From Synchiropus splendidus (lineage: Eukaryota > Chordata > Actinopteri > Syngnathiformes > Callionymidae), in the NCBI RefSeq assembly GCF_027744825.2, contig NC_071348.1, positions 11,999,563 through 12,063,562 on the forward strand: a DNA stretch of 64,000 nt, read 5' to 3'. The notes beneath the pieces are model-generated. The model worked only from the letters and a program-made list of their open reading frames with translations. It was not told where the DNA came from and ran no database searches. A program made the position numbers and the translations under genes. Shown here one piece after another: positions 58,101-64,000 of the stretch (its first letter is position 1; each line of letters starts with the position of its first letter).

Positions 58101-58375
58101 AACTAGTTTACCAGAACTGCACGCCTATTTTTGTTCGGAATAAACAGGTGCGCTTTCTTTTTTACCTCAGCTCTCTCCTCTATGAAATGCGAGCAACTTT
58201 CTTTGTGCTACAGATCCGACCAATGGCGAGAAGAGGAGGTGCAAGACGACTTGGAGAGAAAAGAAGGGGGAAAGCTGTGAGACAGCAGGAAAAGAGAGAC
58301 ACCAGCGAGTTGCAAAGTTCATCTGCTGCTGCGGATGCTGATGCAGAGACGGGGATTTACCTGGAAGTCCTGTGA
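55186..58375 (+). CDS. Siglec-like four-Ig-domain receptor (MAG/CD22-type)
   Basis: A type I membrane receptor of the siglec family. Eight exons join in frame: 55186-55228, 56117-56515, 56588-56893, 56957-57220, 57323-57598, 57795-57903, 58006-58147, 58214-58375. They give 566 residues, and the Ig exons are all phase 1-1. A short hydrophobic leader (MHVDTVVCVFHLIFG) precedes a V-set domain (about 15-147). This has GTCVVIPCSF (C41, C46) and GDCSVKI (C109), the siglec pattern of B-to-E and inter-domain disulfides. Domain 2 (148-249) supplies the partner cysteine (NCSTSFPC). Domains 3 and 4 span about 250-337 and 338-429. Domain 4 has RCHCSVDANP, like the last Ig domain of MAG. The membrane helix is about 433-460. 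The tail (461-566) has Y482-I-N, Y492-T-N, Y501-Q-N and a final GIYLEVL. The arginine expected near residue 126 for sialic acid appears absent. MAG has five Ig domains, so this may be a fish-specific paralogue. Exon 1 is the least certain part. Confidence 0.87.
55229..56116 (+). other. Siglec intron 1
   Basis: An 888-bp intron with donor GTGAGT at 55229 and acceptor 'attacag' ending at 56116. It is A/T-rich and contains the MITE at 55851-56006. No coding exon was recognised inside. Confidence 0.6.
55851..56006. mobile_element. MITE-like repeat, copy B (complete)
   Basis: A 156-bp element. It starts ATGGGTAGATGA and ends TCATCTACCCAT, a perfect 12-bp terminal inverted repeat. Imperfect inversion continues inward: 'gattttccgaggtcatcag' on one side and the complement of 'ctagtggcctctgaaaatt' on the other. 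It shares its internal blocks with 5975-6108 and has no coding capacity. Confidence 0.8.
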
Positions 58376-58510
58376 AACAATGTAATTTGTTGAATTTCAA
58401 AAGACAATTTGGCTGAAACTGATTCAAGAACAATAATCAAACATGCACAAAAGGCGATGTATATCATTCAAATGCATTAATAAAAATGGCTATCATGAAC
58501 AAAAATCAGT
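58376..58510 (+). terminator. Siglec 3' UTR and polyadenylation signal
   Basis: A single AATAAA at 58479-58484, about 105 bp after the stop codon, gives a short 3' UTR. The cleavage site is inferred to lie within the next 10-30 bp. Confidence 0.6.
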
Positions 58511-59033
58511 TTCCTGTGGCTACTGCTGGTGACAGAAAGGTTCGTGCTTTTTTTGTTGACATTTGTGAATACACAACTCTGGTTTCTGCACCTTGGCCGT
58601 CGATAACTATTTCCAAACACTAGGTGGCGGTAGCGCATCTCTTACGAACTAATATCGTTGTGTACCACATGAAGGAAGTGACGTAACCGCATTGTCAACA
58701 CAACGTTTTCGGTGGGAAAATGATTACGATTTCACCTTCTTTTATATCATTTTCGCATACGTCCATGCATGTATTCTAATCGTCAAAGTGGCCTGGGTGG
58801 AAGCGGATAATTTCCAGTCGAATCATTTTCATGTTTTTCTTAAGTCGCTATTCAAACTGGAATTCAAAGTTCAGTATTGTTTGCTAGCATGCTATCACAC
58901 TAGCCGTAGGTTTGCTGCACTATATAACTATATATTCTGACGTTCGAGTCCTCTTTCTCTGTCGTATCGCATTAGAAAAACAACGAGTGTGGCTGAATAA
59001 CCGGCTCGTTGGCTGGTATTTTTAACTGCCAAG
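58511..59033 (+). promoter_or_regulatory. xrcc1: xrcc1 promoter and 5' UTR
   Basis: About 0.5 kb separates the siglec 3' end from the xrcc1 ATG. It holds a composite ETS/CRE site, GGAAGTGACGTAAC at 58674-58687, a combination common in housekeeping promoters. A CTCF-core-like motif, cactaggtggcggtagcgc, lies at 58618-58636. The Kozak context of the ATG is good (A at -3: aagATGc). The start site is not determined. Confidence 0.5.
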
Positions 59034-59784
59034 ATGCCTGAAATCAAACTCTTACATGTGGTGTCATGTAGCACCGAGGACAACGTAAGTGAATTCCTCT
59101 GCTGTGTTCCGCGAACACAGACATCATTTCCAGCAGTTGGCACTTCTGAACACCCGTCCTCTTATTTGACGTCTTTAACAGACACATAAAGCTGACAACC
59201 TGCTTAGCGCGGACACGTACAGAAAGTGGAAGGCAGCCAAACCTGGAGAGAAGCAGACGTCAGTTATTTTACAGGTTCGTATGATGACTTTTGCTTTAAC
59301 CGGTAATGTTCATGGTTTTTATATGTTGTGCTTTTTTTCCCCTTCTAAAGCAGGGTTTGGGTTCATGGCTGCATGGTAGCGTCATTTGTTTATAAATCGG
59401 GTTTCCAAATATTTGGGTTTAGAGCCACCATATTAATTAAGTAATGAGATTGAAACATGTTTTCTTTCCGTATAAAAAAAGCTCATCAAGATGGCTAGGT
59501 TCGAGCCGAACCTCTTGACTCAGACTGGGTGGGTGGGCTGAGAATAATATATTGACTTCAATAGCAACATTGGCCTGTCATTCTATACATCCGCCTAGTG
59601 TCAACCTTTATAGACTAAGACTTGGACTGAGACTTAGACTTTCTTTATTGTCATTGCACAAAAACATATCACTATGTTAGGGCAACAAAATTTCGGTCTG
59701 AGGCCGCCGGTTTCCAAAAACAAAACTATATATCCAAGAATAAATAAATATGAGACAAATACTAATCAGAAAGATGTACAAAAA

Positions 59785-59820
<36 letters not shown>

Positions 59821-62800
59821 TTTATAAATATATATATATATAAACAGTATTGCAGCTATTGCCGAAAATGTTATGTTTATACTGCTGTAACAAATTAATT
59901 TTCCCTATGTATGAAGAAATCTATGTTTTTATCAGGGTCCCATTTGTCGTTGTTCCTGAGCTTCTTATCTGCACTGGTCAGGACATAGCCATCAAATATG
60001 AAATTGGCAGCCGAGGCGAAGTGGTTTGCGCTTTGGCCCATTTGGATGTGACCTAGAGAAATGCAGTTTGTTATCTAATTTGCTTTGCTATAAACCTCCT
60101 GCTGGATGTCCTCCTACAAATTGTTGACATTGAAATTTTTATTAATGCTGAACACACACCTCCAGCAAGTGGTTCAATCTCATCTTAATCTGTGTTTTCT
60201 CGCTAAAGATAATTTTTTTTATACCACCCATAGTTGAAAAACGCATCATTTAAAAATGCATTTCTGTGTCTTTCATGCAAGATTAATAGAGCTTTTGATT
60301 TTGAGCCGGCAGTAAGTTTTCTTCTTAGAAATCCTTGTGTGTTAAATGTTTCATGTATGCACTCTTTTAAAATTCCACAGTTCGAGAAGGAAGATCAGAT
60401 ACACAGCATTGATATTGGGAATGAAGGATCTGCTTTTATTGAGGTGCTGGTGGGAAATTCCTCAGCTACCAGAGACCAGGACTATGAGGTATTTTTTAAC
60501 CTCCCAGCCAACCAAGTAATGAAGCCCTTTCTTTATTAATGTTCATTTCTCTTTTATTGTTGTAGGTGCTGTTGGTTACATCCTCCTTCATGTCACCCAC
60601 AGAGAGCCGCAACGGGACCAATTTGAACCGAGTGCGGTTCTTTGGTCCGAATCAGTTGCAGAAGAGTGTTGCACAGGAAAAGTGGGACAGAGTGAAAATA
60701 GTTTGCAGCCAGCCATACAGTAAGGTAATGGCCCAACCACGTGTTTCTAGACCTCTACACTGTAGGAACCTTTTCTGCACTAAGAACCATTTTATGGCTT
60801 GCAGTACGTGGTTGCACAGCAGGAACCAAACCGATTGATTCTAGGAACCTTTTTAGTCCCACTTTCAGACCAGGGTGTTTTTGTTAGTTCCTATGGAACC
60901 GTCGTCATATATTTTTTTTGTTCGTGATCACTGTTTAAAATGTGATCATGCCGATGGTTGTTTGTGTTAAAAAATTGGTAATGGGTTTCAATACTTTTTT
61001 TGTACAATGTACAATAAAAATATCCATGACACATTTTTTGTTCACAGGCCAATCATTTTGTTCTTGTATCCCTTCCAGTACCCTGTGCAACATATTTGTC
61101 ACTGCTATGTTTTGTGTTTGAACAAGGACTAAAAGCTTTGTCCTGCAGGTTATGAATTTGGTCTCGGAGTGCTTTTTTTGTTTTCCATCCAGTTTCTCTA
61201 CTTGGTATTGCTATTTTTTTGGAATGGTTGTTGATATGTCTTTCAAACATTATCCTCAGTAATTCTAATGAAAGGGTTAGTTTTTCATTTATGTCATATT
61301 GCTTATGGTTTGATACAGAACATTGCATATGGATTGGCCTTTGTGAAGTTTCACTCGCCTCCGGATAAAAATGACCCTCCACCAGCAAGTTCCCCCGTAA
61401 GTTTTTGTTTGTTTGTTTGTCTGTCTGTCTGTCTGTCTGTCTGCCTGTCTGCCTGCCTGTCTGTCTGTCTGTCTGCCTGTCTGTCTGCCTGTCTGCCTGC
61501 CTGTCTGCCTGCCTGTCTGTCTGTCTGTCTGCCTGTCTATCTATCCATCTATCTATCTATCTATCATGTTTATATCATCATGTATGTATGTATGTCTATC
61601 TACATAGATAGATATAGTACTGTGTTTGACAAGCCATTTTTCATTTCAGAAGCTGACAAAGCTGGGACAGTTTAGGGTAAAAGAAGATTCCTCTTCTCCA
61701 GCAGGCAGCCTTCAACCCGGCAGTCTCTTTTTCAGTCGGGACAATGCAGCAAAGTCCAGTGCTCCTCAGAAAGGTAATTTCATGGATATGAATTTTAAAG
61801 GTCTCATAGCTTTAATTCAGTTCAGCTATGTTGTGAGGATGATTCTTTTCTTCCTTAGTTTCTCCTCAGAATGAGAAGCTGAGTTATGCTGCGGCTGCAC
61901 TGGGTGTTTCCGCCTCGCAGTCATCGTCTCCTGCTGCTTCCACCAACATGGCGTCGCCACAGGTACAACACTTGGGCAAAATACTGTTCTATGGCTGGCT
62001 GATTGCCATGATGCCAAGTTGACCGGCCAGTGGCATCATGGGCTTTGTTGTTTGCACTCTGTTTTGGCAAATATTTATTTCTTTATCAACACTTGATTCT
62101 GCGCTGTGTAATTGAAGCGTTCAGCTTGTGGATTTGCAGATGTACAGTATTTTAAAGGTACTGGTGATAGGTGTCCTGTTGTGTACAAAACACATTTTTC
62201 CTTTTAAAATTTAAAGCAACACAACATTAAATCTTTAACTGATTTTTATTCAGTCTTTAAAGCAATTCCTACTCCAAGTGCCGAAACGATGCATGCAGTG
62301 TTGTCTCTGAAATTAACCAAATTAATTCATTTGTATCCTATTTTCCTCCATTCGTCCTTATTAAGAACAGTCACAGTCAAATGAACATGGTTGCATTTTG
62401 TGTGAGCCTTAATTGAACATTGTGTTTATTGATTTATCTGCATTTGCCCTCTGCACGGCAGAAATGTGGCCCTTGGGCAAGCCAAGTCAAGCATCCCTGC
62501 TCTCGGTGCAACACCATTTAATGATGTTTAAGCTGTAAGATTACTTGCCAGGATTTTAATGGAACATTCTTTCTCCATTATCTGTTGCTAGGCAACGTCT
62601 GGAAATTATTTTGTCTATATGGCGTGTACAGCAAGAGAAAAATGTAATGTTTCAGGTGTGACTTAGGATTAACATCCATGCTGTGGGTGACAACCTCAGT
62701 GAGAACTGAATATCTGTCAAAAGTCGGGATGCTTTTAGAAATGTGAGTGTATGGTTACATGGCATGGCGTGGTCTTTTGTTCTGGTCTGGAGTAACTCTT

Positions 62801-63422
62801 TATTCTGATTAGTTTGCAGTGAGCTTTTAGCTGATGCACCTCTACAGCAACACAGTGTTACTTTTGTCATCATAGAACCTCATGGATCAATGGGTTTTAT
62901 CTAGTGTTCGTAAAGCTTTTGTAATTAGCTCTGTTGAATTTTCTGACAGCCAGCTGCTAAAAGAAAATTTGAGTTCTCTAAAGAAAGGCAGTCTGCCTCC
63001 GGTCCTCCGTCAAAGAAAGTCAGTCCCGGCAGCACGCCAGAGGGCAAAGCACATACTCCCAAACCTAAAACCAGCCCAGCAAGCATGCCGAGCCCCGGCA
63101 CTGCTAAAGGTATTGTTTGAAATCAGGTTCATTGTATGGGCTTGCTTTTTTTCATCAGTAATATACGTCTTTTTTCAGCCCCTGCAACACCAAGCTCTGC
63201 TGAGAAAAAGCAGGGAAGTCAAACAAAATCAGAGCAGAAGCTCAAAACGCCAAAAACCAAAGCCAAGGCAGAGCCTCAAGTCCCTTTTAAGAAAATCATG
63301 GAGGGCGTGGTGTTTGTCCTCAGCGGTTTCCAAAATCCGTCCAGAGGAGAATTAAGGGAAAAAGCTCTAGAGATGGGAGCCAAATACCGACCTGATTGGA
63401 CGCCTGACTCAACACATTTGAT
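59034..63422 (+). CDS. xrcc1: XRCC1, DNA single-strand-break repair scaffold (5' part)
   Basis: XRCC1 is the nuclear scaffold for single-strand-break and base-excision repair, gathering DNA polymerase beta, PARP1, PNKP, aprataxin and DNA ligase III. Nine coding exons join in frame: 59034-59084, 59182-59274, 60381-60488, 60566-60724, 61319-61396, 61650-61773, 61859-61962, 62950-63109, 63179-63422. They give the first 373 residues. The N-terminal polymerase-beta-binding domain (about 1-160) opens MPEIKLLHVVSCSTEDN and includes DNLLSADTYRKWKAAKPGEK, IHSIDIGNEGSAFIEVLVG and SSFMSPTESRNGTN. A linker follows with KLGQFRVKED and a basic cluster from K243 (KRKFEF) that looks like the nuclear signal. 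BRCT1 starts at about residue 330 (IMEGVVFVLSGFQNP) and is cut after ALEMGAKYRPDWTPDSTHL. The last exon ends in phase 2 with donor GTAAGT; the next exon is beyond the window. Confidence 0.97.
59275..60380 (+). other. xrcc1: xrcc1 intron 2
   Basis: A 1.1-kb intron. About 59615-59705 contains 'tttctttattgtcattgcac' and 'gcaacaaaatttcggtctg', a wording typical of 3' ends of dispersed fish retroelements. It is followed by TA repeats at 59789-59842. No exon seen. Confidence 0.45.
59789..59842. repeat. Interrupted (TA)n microsatellite
   Basis: Two TA runs separated by 'aataatttata', in xrcc1 intron 2. They lie directly after a retroelement-like stretch. Confidence 0.85.
60725..61318 (+). other. 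xrcc1: xrcc1 intron between coding exons 4 and 5
   Basis: A 594-bp intron with donor GTAATG at 60725 and acceptor 'tgatacag' ending at 61318. At 60752-60868 the phrases 'gtaggaacctttt' and 'taggaacctttttagtccc' are repeated, and 'gtttctagacctctac' precedes them; this suggests a small old repeat. Otherwise unremarkable. Confidence 0.45.
61407..61616. repeat. Compound tetranucleotide microsatellite in xrcc1 intron 5
   Basis: It starts with (TTTG)n and passes through (TCTG)n mixed with (CCTG)n to (TCTA)n near 61535-61565. A short (TATG)n and (GATA)n coda ends near 61616. It starts only about 10 bp after the exon 5 donor at 61397. The open frames full of Cys-Leu-Ser-Val repeats here come from the repeat and are not genes. 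Confidence 0.95.
61963..62949 (+). other. xrcc1: xrcc1 intron between coding exons 7 and 8
   Basis: A 987-bp intron with donor GTACAA at 61963 and acceptor 'ttctgacag' ending at 62949. No exon, RNA gene or recognisable repeat inside. Confidence 0.55.
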
Positions 63423-64000
63423 GTAAGTAGTTCACAAAACCGGCAAGTGCATGATTTAAAAAAACAAGTGTCACTCACTGGTGTGGCCAGTTTGCATAAC
63501 TTTTCCCTTACTATCTCAGACCTCGTCTCCAAAAGGACTAAATGGCATGACCAACCATGGTGATGTTCTGACAAGGGATTGACATTAAAATCTTGTAATG
63601 CAGATACAGACTGATTTGCTTCCCTCTAACTTCTGTTCTGCATTTTCTCCTGCTCATAATGATCTTCCCTTCCTACACTCAGCCTTATAAATCTGGAACC
63701 TCTATCATTCAAAATTATGGTTAAATTGACGCGAGGGTTCAATGCTGCTGCTTTAGTTTTGTGAAAACAAAAATGAATGGCCTGTCAAAGCAGGGTGGTT
63801 GGTTGCCATTTATAAATGAAACTAAACAACATCCAATTTGTGTCGAAGATGATAGAGTTGGGAATATTTATTGTCACTGAACCCCAGTCCAGCTCTTCTA
63901 CTTGGAGCTGTACAGCTGTCACTAGAGAATTGGAGCTCCAGTCCGTTCAATCACTATACAGTTTATCTGGTCCTGTTAGGGTTCTTCACTGTGTTGTCGA
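63423..64000 (+). other. xrcc1: xrcc1 intron running off the window
   Basis: It starts with GTAAGT after the phase-2 end of exon 9. No continuation of BRCT1 (expected to begin with the Ile-Cys-Ala-Phe region) is found before position 64000. No other element recognised. Confidence 0.55.

Noticed and set aside
55186..58375. Calling the siglec gene mag or cd22 outright
   Set aside because: The number of Ig domains and the tail differ from MAG, and the tail lacks CD22-type ITIMs, so no symbol is given.
61268..61675. Long Cys-Leu-Ser-Val repeat protein
   Set aside because: The frame is produced by the tetranucleotide microsatellite between xrcc1 exons 5 and 6. All three frames are open there for the same reason.

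Overview
The window is nuclear DNA of a bony fish, most likely a percomorph-type teleost; the species cannot be fixed from sequence alone. The reasons are spliced genes with GT-AG introns as short as 63-66 bp, long intronic stretches rich in small non-autonomous DNA transposons, (TA)n and (TG)n microsatellites, and proteins that match vertebrate families with fish-like differences. There is no prokaryotic, viral or organellar gene here.

Layout from left to right: (1) positions 1-850 are intergenic. (2) ccnk (cyclin K, the CDK12/CDK13 partner) is on the + strand, with a non-coding first exon ending at 1018 and coding exons from 1542 to 5146. (3) ccdc85c, a coiled-coil protein of the DIPA family, is on the - strand. 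It runs from its ATG at 52642 to its stop at 8283 in seven coding exons. Its first intron is about 29.8 kb and fills almost half of the window. ccnk and ccdc85c converge tail to tail. (4) An intergenic stretch of roughly 2-2.5 kb holds a 147-bp (TA)n tract. (5) A siglec-type immunoglobulin receptor lies on the + strand at 55186-58375, with eight exons, four Ig domains, one membrane helix and a tyrosine-containing tail. (6) xrcc1, the DNA single-strand-break repair scaffold, is on the + strand from 59034. Nine coding exons are visible, through the first BRCT domain, and the gene runs off the right edge.

The ccnk-ccdc85c pairing is the conserved vertebrate arrangement (human 14q32). The siglec and xrcc1 pair belongs with human 19q13 material, so a lineage-specific synteny junction probably lies between about 53.2 and 55.2 kb. 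The four genes are not known to share a pathway.

The most interesting points are these. The siglec keeps the family cysteines but appears to lack the sialic-acid-binding arginine, and its tail carries three Tyr-x-Asn motifs instead of a canonical ITIM. ccdc85c has a 42-nt in-frame microexon. ccnk has an in-frame upstream ATG in exon 1 plus a short uORF whose stop overlaps the start codon. There is a perfect 22-bp inverted repeat in the large intron. Several MITE families occur in repeated copies, one of which may supply a ccnk polyadenylation signal. I see no new multi-gene system; the large intron looks like ordinary vertebrate intron with repeats and possible unproven regulatory elements.
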